DNA from: Nitrospinaceae bacterium
GTDB taxonomy: Bacteria; Nitrospinota; Nitrospinia; Nitrospinales; VA-1
Reading direction: 5' to 3'
Assembly (NCBI GenBank): GCA_029261595.1
Contig: JAJDAZ010000045.1
Coordinates: forward strand, 1 to 48,266
Length of the DNA: 48,266 nt
Both the position numbers and the translations under genes were made by a program. Below are positions 41,769-48,266 of the stretch, piece by piece (position 1 is the first letter of the stretch; every line of letters starts with the position of its first letter). The notes under the pieces were generated by a model. The model made no database searches. It was not told the origin of the DNA and saw nothing but the letters and a program-made list of their open reading frames with translations.

Positions 41769-41798
41769 TTGACAGTAAATAAACGAAGCCTTTATACT
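41769..41798 (+). promoter_or_regulatory. Near-consensus sigma70-type promoter of the nuoEGD operon
   Basis: TTGACA (41769-41774) and TATACT (41793-41798) are separated by 18 bp. Transcription would start near 41804-41806, just before the structured leader. This is the best promoter match in the window. Confidence 0.7.
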
Positions 41799-41804
41799 TC
41801 CCCC

Positions 41805-41902
41805 TCCACCCCGGAACCAGTGGGTTTGTGAGTGGGCGAATATGCGCCTGATCTCATAACCGACAGGCCTTTTTGAGGTTAAACCTGTCAACTCCACCGG
41901 GG
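41805..41902 (+). ncRNA. Candidate structured leader RNA (four-way junction) upstream of nuoE
   Basis: Four stems can be drawn. The closing stem is CCCCGG (41809-41814) with CCGGGG (41897-41902). P2 is AACC (41815-41818) with GGTT (41823-41826). P3 is GTGAG (41828-41832) with CTCAT (41853-41857), extended by GGCG (41835-41838) with CGCC (41845-41848). P4 is GACAGG (41862-41867) with CCTGTC (41884-41889). The RNA would start at or just before the closing stem and end 47 nt before the nuoE ATG. No U-tract follows, so it reads as a 5' leader rather than a free sRNA. It matches no riboswitch class I can name. Confidence 0.45.
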
Positions 41903-41949
41903 TTATCTTTTATAATAATCCATTACTATCTTATAAAAGAGTGATCCTT

Positions 41950-42522
41950 ATGGAAACCAATGAAACGGCACTTGAAGGACAGGCTTGCGTTCAGGAAGAG
42001 GAAGAAAAACCTGTCGATCTGACTGCGGCCAGGGAAATCATCGCTAATATTCCGGCTTCGCCCAACCAAAGGAGATACCTCGTCCCCACTCTGGCAAAAG
42101 TTCAGGATGCCTACCGCTTTCTGCCCGATCCGGTGATCGAACTTCTAAGAGCCAAACTCAGAATTTCCCGTGCGGAAATATTTGGCGTGATCTCGTTTTA
42201 CCCGCAACTAATGATAACAGAGCCCGGAAAATATATTATCAAGCTCTGTTACGGGACTGCCTGTTTTGTAAAAGGCGCGGAAATCATCGCCAACAAAATC
42301 AACGAGAAGTATCATATCGGCCCCGGGGGCACGGACAAGAGCAAACTGTTCACCATGCAAACCGCTTCCTGTCTCGGGAACTGCGGCGCCGCGCCGATGG
42401 CCATCATCGGTGAAGACACGCACGGCACTATAGATCCCGAGCAAACGCTGGAGTTACTGGGAAGCTATAAACTTGAGGAAGATGAACCACCCGCAGAGAC
42501 TGAGGAGATAATGGCGGAATGA
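41950..42522 (+). CDS. nuoE: NADH-quinone oxidoreductase subunit E
   Basis: The 190-aa thioredoxin-like subunit carries the N1a [2Fe-2S] ligands C100, C105, C141 and C145 (CYGTAC and CLGNC), with the same spacing as E. coli NuoE. The N-terminal helical part (IPASPNQRRYLVPTLAKVQD, FYPQLM) is typical. The first 20 residues are an acidic extension. I chose the ATG at 41950, preceded by AAGAG at a 7-nt spacing; the in-frame GTG at 41941 is less likely. Its stop overlaps the nuoG start (ATGA). In complex I it sits beside NuoF in the NADH-oxidising module, but nuoF is not in its usual place downstream. Confidence 0.93.
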   Translation: METNETALEGQACVQEEEEKPVDLTAAREIIANIPASPNQRRYLVPTLAKVQDAYRFLPDPVIELLRAKLRISRAEIFGVISFYPQLMITEPGKYIIKLCYGTACFVKGAEIIANKINEKYHIGPGGTDKSKLFTMQTASCLGNCGAAPMAIIGEDTHGTIDPEQTLELLGSYKLEEDEPPAETEEIMAE

Positions 42523-45098
42523 GCACAGTCGTCAAAAAAACCATCAATTTCAAAATGAACGGGAAAGACGTTTCCGCCCCGGAAGGCACCGTGATTCTGG
42601 AAGTCGCCAACCAACAGGGCTTTGAAGTGTCCAACCTTTGTTACAATAAAAAACTCAAACCCTTCGCGGCCTGCCGGACCTGCATGGTGGAAACCGTGAC
42701 CGACGGCAAAAAGGAACTGGTTTACTCCTGCACCCAGCCCATCGCTGAAGGCATGGAAGTGAGTATCAATACGGAAGAAACCGACCGCTACAACAAAGCC
42801 TGTCTGGAAATGCTGTTGGTTGAGCATCCGCTGGACTGTCCCATATGTGACAAGTCCGGCGTCTGCCCCCTGCAAGACAACACCGACACCTTGAAGTTAT
42901 ACAATGGCCGGTTTGATATCAATCGCAGGAACGAACCCAGCATCAAGTCCAACCCCATCATCGAATTCTATTTGAACCGGTGCATCATGTGCGGGTTGTG
43001 CGTTCGCGCCTGTGACGAGACTCAGGGAGTCCAGGCTCTGGACTTTCATAAGCGCGGCATGAGCGTCGGTATCGGAACCGCCAACGATGAACCTCTGGAC
43101 TGTGAATTCTGCGGGCAATGCATCACCGTCTGCCCCACCGGAGCGCTGATGGACATGACCTCCGGCGCACGCGGTCTGGCGGCCATGTTCACCAACACTC
43201 TCACGACCTGCAACTACTGCTCCTGGGGATGCACCGTCGACCTTCAATCCAAAAAAGGCAAAGTCCTGCGCATCGAGGCGGATGAAGGCTACGGTGTCGG
43301 CATCAACGAAGGCAATCTCTGCGCCAAAGGCCGGTTCGGTCACGGCATCATCCACAACGAAGAGCGAATCAAATCCCCGTTGGTGAATCATGGCGGGGAA
43401 TTTAAAGAAGTCAGCTGGGATGAAGCGATTCAAACGATCGCCGAAAGGCTTCAATCCGCCGTGAACCGGAGCGGACCGGGAAGCATCGCCGGCATCGGAT
43501 CGGAAAAAATGACCAACGAGGAAAGCTTCCTGTTTCAAAAGCTGTTTCGCGATCATTTCGGCTCCAACCAGGTCACCAACCTGGCCAATCTGAGAGCCCC
43601 TTACGTCAACCAGTTCATGCTGGATTGTTTCAAAGGCGGGATCGAATCCAAACCCATCACCGAACTGGAACACGCGGATGTGGTCCTTATTTTCAATTCC
43701 GATCTTCCCTCCGAGTATCCGGTGGGTGGAAACTCCATTCGCAAGGGCGCGGTTTTCACCGAAACAGACATTATTATAGCGAATCCCCGTGACGTGGTGT
43801 TCAACAACGAAGCCAAGACCGATATCCGGCTGACTTTCACCCACGGCAAGGATCTGGCAGTGATCAATCGGTTGACCCGCATCATCATTGACGAAAAACT
43901 CGTTGATCTCAAAAAGGCCAAATCGGGCATCGCCAATTATGACGAACTGGTCAAATCGTTAACACCTTACACGGCCAAGGAAACTGAAAAATTAACCGGA
44001 TTGTCCAGCGAAACACTCATCCAGGCGGCTAAGCGGTTTGCCCGGGAAGCGGACCGGTTCATTATCATCGGCAACGACATTCTGGACACGGGACAGGGCG
44101 AGGATATTTTAAAGGCCCTACTCAATCTGTCGCTTTTAGTTCACTGTGGCGGCGAGGGAAGCATCAGCGTTTATCCGCCGAGAGAGCACTGCAACTCCCA
44201 GGGGTCAAACGACATGGGAGTCACTCCGAATTTTCTGCCCGGTTACCAGCCGGTCTCGAATCAGTCGGAGGAAAATCTGGCGGACGATTTGTTCGGAAAT
44301 TGCATCAACGGCAAACTGAAAATGTTGTACATCACCGGTGAAGACCCCGTTCACTCCTATTACAAGGCCGGCTTGGTCAAAGAAGCTCTCACAACAGTTC
44401 CGTTTCTAGTTGTTCAGGATGTGTTCATGACGGAAACGGCCAAAATGGCCGATATCATTCTCCCCACTTCTACTTTTGCGGAGAAAGACGGCACCCAGAC
44501 CAATATGACGCGCCACGTGCAGAGTGTGAAATCGGCGACTCTTCCGCAGGGAGTTTCGAAACCGGATTTCGATATTTTCTGCGAGATTGCAGATGCCCTG
44601 GGCAAACCTTTCGAGAACGGCACGGTGGAAGAGGTTCAAAAAGAAATTGATAACAGCGTTCCCATTTACAAGGGAATGATGCCGGGGACCGACTCAAAAC
44701 AATGGTCCGCCGCAAGTTTCGCGGGAAAAGCGGAGTTTCAAATTTGTCAGACCGGCGTGGAATCCAGCCAAAAAGATGGCTTCCCTTACAGCCTGCAGAC
44801 AAACAACCACATGTTCCACATCGGCAGTTATACGCAACATGCAAAAGCGCTGGTGGATGTGGGTCCGGAATGTTTTGCGGAAATTCACCCTGAAGACGCC
44901 GAAACTTTGAGCCTCCAGGAAGGTGACCGGATCGTTGTCGAGTCTGCCGCCGGAAAGGTGGAGGTGCCTGTTAAAACCAGTTATGTAACCACCAAGGGGA
45001 TGGTTTATATCCCGCAGAACTGGGTGGATGTTCCGGTGAATATTTTGAGAAATGGCGAAGAGGGTCTGGTTCCGATCAAAGTCTCCAAAGCCGGCTGA
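42519..45098 (+). CDS. nuoG: NADH-quinone oxidoreductase subunit G
   Basis: The 859-aa product carries a chain of iron-sulfur sites. They are [2Fe-2S] ligands C41, C52, C55, C71; the His/Cys cluster H103, C107, C110, C116; two ferredoxin-type [4Fe-4S] sets (C155/158/161/165 and C195/198/201/205); and the extra N7-type set C231, C234, C238, C268. A molybdopterin-oxidoreductase-like domain follows (about 270-740), with a molydopterin-binding-like C-terminal domain (about 760-859). In NuoG the large domain is normally structural without a functional cofactor. The 4-bp overlap with nuoE and a GGAG site inside nuoE suggest coupled translation. Confidence 0.93.
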   Translation: MSTVVKKTINFKMNGKDVSAPEGTVILEVANQQGFEVSNLCYNKKLKPFAACRTCMVETVTDGKKELVYSCTQPIAEGMEVSINTEETDRYNKACLEMLLVEHPLDCPICDKSGVCPLQDNTDTLKLYNGRFDINRRNEPSIKSNPIIEFYLNRCIMCGLCVRACDETQGVQALDFHKRGMSVGIGTANDEPLDCEFCGQCITVCPTGALMDMTSGARGLAAMFTNTLTTCNYCSWGCTVDLQSKKGKVLRIEADEGYGVGINEGNLCAKGRFGHGIIHNEERIKSPLVNHGGEFKEVSWDEAIQTIAERLQSAVNRSGPGSIAGIGSEKMTNEESFLFQKLFRDHFGSNQVTNLANLRAPYVNQFMLDCFKGGIESKPITELEHADVVLIFNSDLPSEYPVGGNSIRKGAVFTETDIIIANPRDVVFNNEAKTDIRLTFTHGKDLAVINRLTRIIIDEKLVDLKKAKSGIANYDELVKSLTPYTAKETEKLTGLSSETLIQAAKRFAREADRFIIIGNDILDTGQGEDILKALLNLSLLVHCGGEGSISVYPPREHCNSQGSNDMGVTPNFLPGYQPVSNQSEENLADDLFGNCINGKLKMLYITGEDPVHSYYKAGLVKEALTTVPFLVVQDVFMTETAKMADIILPTSTFAEKDGTQTNMTRHVQSVKSATLPQGVSKPDFDIFCEIADALGKPFENGTVEEVQKEIDNSVPIYKGMMPGTDSKQWSAASFAGKAEFQICQTGVESSQKDGFPYSLQTNNHMFHIGSYTQHAKALVDVGPECFAEIHPEDAETLSLQEGDRIVVESAAGKVEVPVKTSYVTTKGMVYIPQNWVDVPVNILRNGEEGLVPIKVSKAG

Positions 45099-45142
45099 AA
45101 CTTATTCAAAGAATATAAATTTTTTAAAAACATATAGCGCTC

Positions 45143-46333
45143 ATGGCTGATCTAAAAGAACAACTGCACTCCGACCACATGGTCCTCAATATGGGGCCGT
45201 CTCATCCCGCAACCCACGGAACGGTCAAGTTTCTGCTGACCCTGGATGGTGAAACGGTGGTCAAAATGGAGGTTGAGATTGGATACCTCCATCGCGGGTT
45301 CGAGAAAATGTGCGAAAGCGTGACCTATGCCAACGTTTTCCCTTACACGGATCGTTTGAATTATTGTTCGGCCATCATGAACAATGTCGGGTACGCGCTT
45401 GCGGTTGAGAAACTCTGCGGCATTGAAGCGACCGATCGTTGCAATTACATTCGCGTGGTGACGAATGAACTATCGCGCATCTCGGACCATTACACCAACA
45501 TCGCCGCGGCGGCGCTGGAACTGGGAGCCTTGACGGCATTCATTTATTTTGTTGAGGCCAGAGAAATCGTCTGGGATCTGCTGGAAAAAGTCTGCGGGGC
45601 ACGGCTGACTTCCAACTACATTCGTATCGGCGGGCTCATGTGCGATCTGCCTCCGGAATTCGATGAAGACTTGAAGGCATCCTATCCAAAGCTGGACTCG
45701 CTGTTCGAGGATGTCGATAAACTGCTCACAAAAAACAGGATCTTTCTGGACCGGATGCGGGACACCGGAGGGATCTCGAAGGAAGACGCGATCAACTGGG
45801 GGTTCACCGGCCCCTGCCTGCGTGCCTGCGGGGTGGATTACGATGTCCGCAAAAACCATCCTTACCTGGTTTACGACCGCCTCGATTTTGATATCCCGAT
45901 CGGAACGACAGGGGACAACTTCGATCGCTATCTGGTCCGAATGGAAGAGATCAAGCAAAGCTTCAAGATCATCAAACAGGCCATGAAAGACATGCCCGAC
46001 GGCCCCATCAATGTGGCCAACCCTTACATGCGGGCTCCGGCAAAACCCGACGTTTATTCGCGCATGGAAGAAATGATCGCTCACTTTAAAATGGTCATCG
46101 ACGGGTTGAAGCCCCCGGTGGGCGAAGTCTATTTACCCACGGAAGCGGCCAATGGCGAGTTGGGTTTCTACCTTGTCAGCGACGGGTCGGGAAAACCCTA
46201 TAAGTGCAGAGTCCGGCCCCCCAGTTTCACGATGACTGCGGCCATGGAACAAATCTGTCAGGGCGGTATGCTCGCCGATATCATTCCTACCTTTGATATG
46301 ATCAATATGATCGGCGGAGAGTGCGACCGGTAA
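45143..46333 (+). CDS. nuoD: NADH-quinone oxidoreductase subunit D
   Basis: The 396-aa 49-kDa-type subunit is recognised by NMGPSHPATHG, PYTDRLNYCSA (the quinone-site His and Tyr lie in these two segments), IRIGGLMCDLPPEF, GPCLRACG and the C-terminal PTFDMINMIGGECDR. It is not fused to NuoC. It follows nuoG by 44 bp and ends 50 bp before an intrinsic terminator, so it closes the operon. No convincing Shine-Dalgarno precedes the ATG, and the 44-bp spacer is AT-rich. The remaining nuo genes are not in the window. Confidence 0.95.
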   Translation: MADLKEQLHSDHMVLNMGPSHPATHGTVKFLLTLDGETVVKMEVEIGYLHRGFEKMCESVTYANVFPYTDRLNYCSAIMNNVGYALAVEKLCGIEATDRCNYIRVVTNELSRISDHYTNIAAAALELGALTAFIYFVEAREIVWDLLEKVCGARLTSNYIRIGGLMCDLPPEFDEDLKASYPKLDSLFEDVDKLLTKNRIFLDRMRDTGGISKEDAINWGFTGPCLRACGVDYDVRKNHPYLVYDRLDFDIPIGTTGDNFDRYLVRMEEIKQSFKIIKQAMKDMPDGPINVANPYMRAPAKPDVYSRMEEMIAHFKMVIDGLKPPVGEVYLPTEAANGELGFYLVSDGSGKPYKCRVRPPSFTMTAAMEQICQGGMLADIIPTFDMINMIGGECDR

Positions 46334-46383
46334 CAAATCCCCTCCCTTGAATTCTAGTTACCCCCTCGTGTACAATCAAATGG

Positions 46384-46405
46384 CCTTTCAAAATTTTTTG
46401 AAAGG
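46384..46405 (+). terminator. Intrinsic terminator of the nuoEGD operon
   Basis: CCTTTCAAAA and TTTTGAAAGG form a 10-bp stem over a minimal TT loop. TTTTTTATTTCTTT follows directly. It is the clearest rho-independent terminator in the window and lies 50 bp after the nuoD stop. Confidence 0.85.
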
Positions 46406-46479
46406 TTTTTTATTTCTTTCAGACATATAATTACGGTCCCTCCTTTTTATCCTCCAATGACCAGGATTTTATTTATTCG

Positions 46480-47487
46480 ATGATGAGCCGGGTTTTAAAA
46501 TTTTTATTTTTGTTTGCCGGTTTTGCCCTTCTGGCCTGGGCCATGAAATCGGTCGATACCGCCAACGCTTTCGCGCTTCTCCTGGACATCAGTTATGGTT
46601 TTATCTATATCATGCTGATCTATGCCCTGGTCACCTTCTTTGACTCGATTGCCTGGCACTTAAATTTCAAACCGGAGCAGGCTTTTCGTTTCAGCTCGTT
46701 CCAGCTATGGAGAATCCGGCAAATCGGCGAAGCTTACAATATCATCACCCCCCTTGGAACGATGGGAGGAGAGCCGGTCAAGGCGCAACTTCTCAAAGAC
46801 CATCACGGCTTGACCTTCAAGCAGGGACTTGCGTCTCTGGTCATCACCCGGACGACCTTACTGGTCGGACTCATCACTTTCTTCATTCCGGGGATCGTTA
46901 TGATCCTTCAATCTGAAATTATTTCAAATGAATTCAAATACGTCAGTCTGGTGGGTATGGCGGTGTTTTCTATCCTGATTTTTCTGTTCTTTTTGTTTCA
47001 AATCACCGGGATGCTGGGCATCCTGGCATCCTGGGCGGAACGGTTGATTCCCAGATGGGCGGGTCATGCTTTTCTAGATCAATTGAAAACATTGGACGGA
47101 TTGATGTCCGCCTTTTACCGGGAGTTTCCCCAACGAACGATTAAATCTATTTTTTTCGCATTTGTCGGATGGGTGGTGGGATTGGCGGAGTTGTATTTTG
47201 CCCTGTATTTTCTCGGCTACGAACCGACGCTCACCGAATTGTGGATCATCGAAGCATTACTGCAACTCGTAAAAGTGGGGTCCTTCTATATTCCCATGAG
47301 CCTGGGAGCCCAGGAAAGCGGGCTGGTTGTCATTTTCATGGCCCTTGGTCTGCCGGGGGATATGGGCCTTGCCATTTCCTTCATGCGCCGGATCAGGGAT
47401 CTGATGTGGGTTTCCATTGGCTTGCTGATGGGTTGGGGAATAGCTTTCAAACCCGCGAAAATCCAACCCGACCCCTCGGAAAGTTGA
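46480..47487 (+). CDS. Flippase-like integral membrane protein (lysylphosphatidylglycerol synthase TM-region family)
   Basis: The 335-aa product has about eight hydrophobic helices. It carries the family features ITPLGTMGGEPVKAQLLKDH (conserved GGEPxxxxLL), LVITRTTLL, and a late YIPMSLGAQESGLVVIFMALG segment (P/G-x-GxxE). These resemble the UPF0104/YbhN and HpnL proteins, thought to move lipids or lipid-linked substrates across the inner membrane. The substrate is unknown. It is separated from nuoD by the terminator and converges on tatA. Two ATG codons in tandem at 46480 and 46483 are equivalent start choices. Confidence 0.82.
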   Translation: MMSRVLKFLFLFAGFALLAWAMKSVDTANAFALLLDISYGFIYIMLIYALVTFFDSIAWHLNFKPEQAFRFSSFQLWRIRQIGEAYNIITPLGTMGGEPVKAQLLKDHHGLTFKQGLASLVITRTTLLVGLITFFIPGIVMILQSEIISNEFKYVSLVGMAVFSILIFLFFLFQITGMLGILASWAERLIPRWAGHAFLDQLKTLDGLMSAFYREFPQRTIKSIFFAFVGWVVGLAELYFALYFLGYEPTLTELWIIEALLQLVKVGSFYIPMSLGAQESGLVVIFMALGLPGDMGLAISFMRRIRDLMWVSIGLLMGWGIAFKPAKIQPDPSES

Positions 47488-47534
47488 GACACTTCACCCG
47501 CTTGCCAGGAAAATTTCGAAATTAGAAGCGTCTC

Positions 47535-47945
47535 TTAGAATACGTCCCTGGAAACGCCCCGGTCACGGCCTCTGCCGCCTGGAGTTCTTTTCATGGAATC
47601 TGTGAAAACGTCTCCCTGCTGAACCAATCCATCGTGGGCGGTTCGAATCGTACCGATTCGATTTTCCTTAATCTCCGCCGCGGCTTCGTCGATCATCTCT
47701 TCTTCTTTCTTAGCCGCTTCCGGGTTTGTCGCTGAGGCAGACGTGTCAGAGGTCTCTGCATTATTCGCGGAGGCCGCTTCGGTAGCATCGTCTGTGGATT
47801 CTTCCTCGGCTTCTTTCATGGATTTTTTAAAATTCTTGATACTTTTCCCGAAGGCGTTGCCTATTTCAGGAAGTTTTCCAGCGCCAAAAATAATCATTAT
47901 GATGACTAAAATAATCATCAATTCGGGGAAACCAATGCCCATCAT
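47535..47945 (-). CDS. tatA: Sec-independent translocase subunit TatA
   Basis: The 136-aa product has the TatA layout: a short N-terminus (MMGIGFPEL), one transmembrane helix ([10 protein letters not shown]), the [10 protein letters not shown] hinge, and an amphipathic helix ([20 protein letters not shown]). A longer than usual, Ala/Glu/Ser/Thr-rich acidic tail follows, then a basic C-terminal stretch ([20 protein letters not shown]). It forms the pore-like component for export of folded proteins. An AGGAG site lies about 9 nt before the first of two tandem ATGs. No tatB or tatC is adjacent in the window. Confidence 0.9.
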   Translation of the reverse strand: MMGIGFPELMIILVIIMIIFGAGKLPEIGNAFGKSIKNFKKSMKEAEEESTDDATEAASANNAETSDTSASATNPEAAKKEEEMIDEAAAEIKENRIGTIRTAHDGLVQQGDVFTDSMKRTPGGRGRDRGVSRDVF

Positions 47946-48098
47946 GGTATGAATCTCCTATAGCATTACGGTGAGTTTTTGAGCATTCTATCAGAAAAAG
48001 TCTGTCAAATCATAATTTTATCCCAATTTAACGGAGCTGGAACGCCTATCCTTACACGGATGATAAGGCCCTGAATATGCTTTTCCCCAGGCTTAACC

Positions 48099-48181
48099 GG
48101 GGTGGCAAAAACTGCCACCCCCTGACAAATAGATACCCCCGGCTAAAGCCGGGGTTCTTTGGTTTCGCCGCCGCTTGGCGG
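48099..48181. repeat. Cluster of three hairpins at the end of an IS200/IS605-type element
   Basis: Three palindromes lie side by side: GGGGTGGC/GCCACCCC (48099-48121), CCCCGGCT/AGCCGGGG (48137-48154), and GCCGCC/GGCGGC (48166-48181). They directly follow the stop codon of the transposase fragment at 48184, which is where IS200/IS605 elements carry their subterminal hairpin. The exact cleavage site and element boundary cannot be fixed from this window. Confidence 0.6.
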
Positions 48182-48183
48182 CA

Positions 48184-48266
48184 TTACAGCTTCTCACGGA
48201 GCTGACCTTCATCCTGGCGTCCTTGATATTCCACATATCTCTTGATCGTCTCTTCATCAACGCCCA
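48184..48266 (-). CDS. C-terminal end of an IS200/IS605-type transposase (partial)
   Basis: Only the last 26 codons and the stop are visible; the reading frame continues past the right edge. The peptide GVDEETIKRYVEYQGRQD and its tail EGQLREKL resemble the C-terminal helix of Y1 (HUH) IS200-type transposases, which often ends in a DEETIRRYVEYQ-like stretch carrying the accessory region. The catalytic HUH and Tyr lie outside, so the call rests on this short match and on the hairpins next to it. Confidence 0.55.
   Translation of the reverse strand, partial: GVDEETIKRYVEYQGRQDEGQLREKL

Noticed and set aside
41805..41902. tRNA or 6S RNA identity of the nuoE leader
   Set aside because: Stem lengths and the absence of a TTCGA-type loop exclude a tRNA, and it is too short and too branched for a 6S RNA.
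42519..45098. NuoG as a stand-alone formate dehydrogenase alpha subunit
   Set aside because: The molybdopterin-like domain and extra [4Fe-4S] site resemble FDH, but the N-terminal cluster set and the nuoE/nuoD neighbours identify it as NuoG.

Overview
The window looks like a chromosomal segment of a Gram-negative, outer-membrane-bearing bacterium of roughly 50% GC. The evidence is a two-partner secretion (TPS) system with an outer-membrane transporter, lipoproteins, TatA, complex I genes and an Amt ammonium channel. The gene style would fit a Nitrospinota-like or similar environmental lineage, but that is an inference; no rRNA or other phylogenetic marker is present.

Region 1 (1-26132, minus strand) is a TPS locus. 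It is transcribed tpsB (24363-26132), then a periplasmic FecR-domain gene (22678-23595), then a giant tpsA (22593 down past the left edge). The exoprotein frame is at least 7,531 codons and its C-terminus lies outside the window. Its order is: signal peptide, TPS/haemagglutination-activity domain, an FHA-like beta-helix ending at an LLDPKN motif, 42 consecutive FG-GAP_2-type repeats (about 72 aa each; 42 = 6 x 7, compatible with six seven-bladed beta-propellers), then more than 3,600 residues of modular beta-strand repeats. All the longer plus-strand ORFs here are antisense shadows.

Region 2 (26593-35662) is mostly signalling on the minus strand. It holds a small HExxH-containing lipoprotein, two tandem paralogous cyclic-nucleotide-domain histidine kinases, a REC-coiled coil-TM-DUF1566 fusion, a hybrid histidine kinase, an HDOD protein and a small domain protein normally found at the N-terminus of HD-GYP proteins. 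One plus-strand gene, a stand-alone formyltransferase, sits among them.

Region 3 (35968-41427) carries a YajG-like lipoprotein, an Amt ammonium transporter with a strong downstream hairpin, a secreted protein made of 21 TPRs, and a RelE/ParE-type toxin with a ribbon-helix-helix antitoxin.

Region 4 (41769-46405) is a complex I sub-cluster, nuoE-nuoG-nuoD without nuoF. A near-consensus sigma70-type promoter precedes it, followed at once by a leader that folds on paper into a four-way junction. A clear intrinsic terminator ends it.

Region 5 (46480-48266) has a flippase-like membrane protein, a convergent tatA, and the 3' end of an IS200/IS605-type transposase with its hairpin-rich end. No tRNA, rRNA or CRISPR array was seen.
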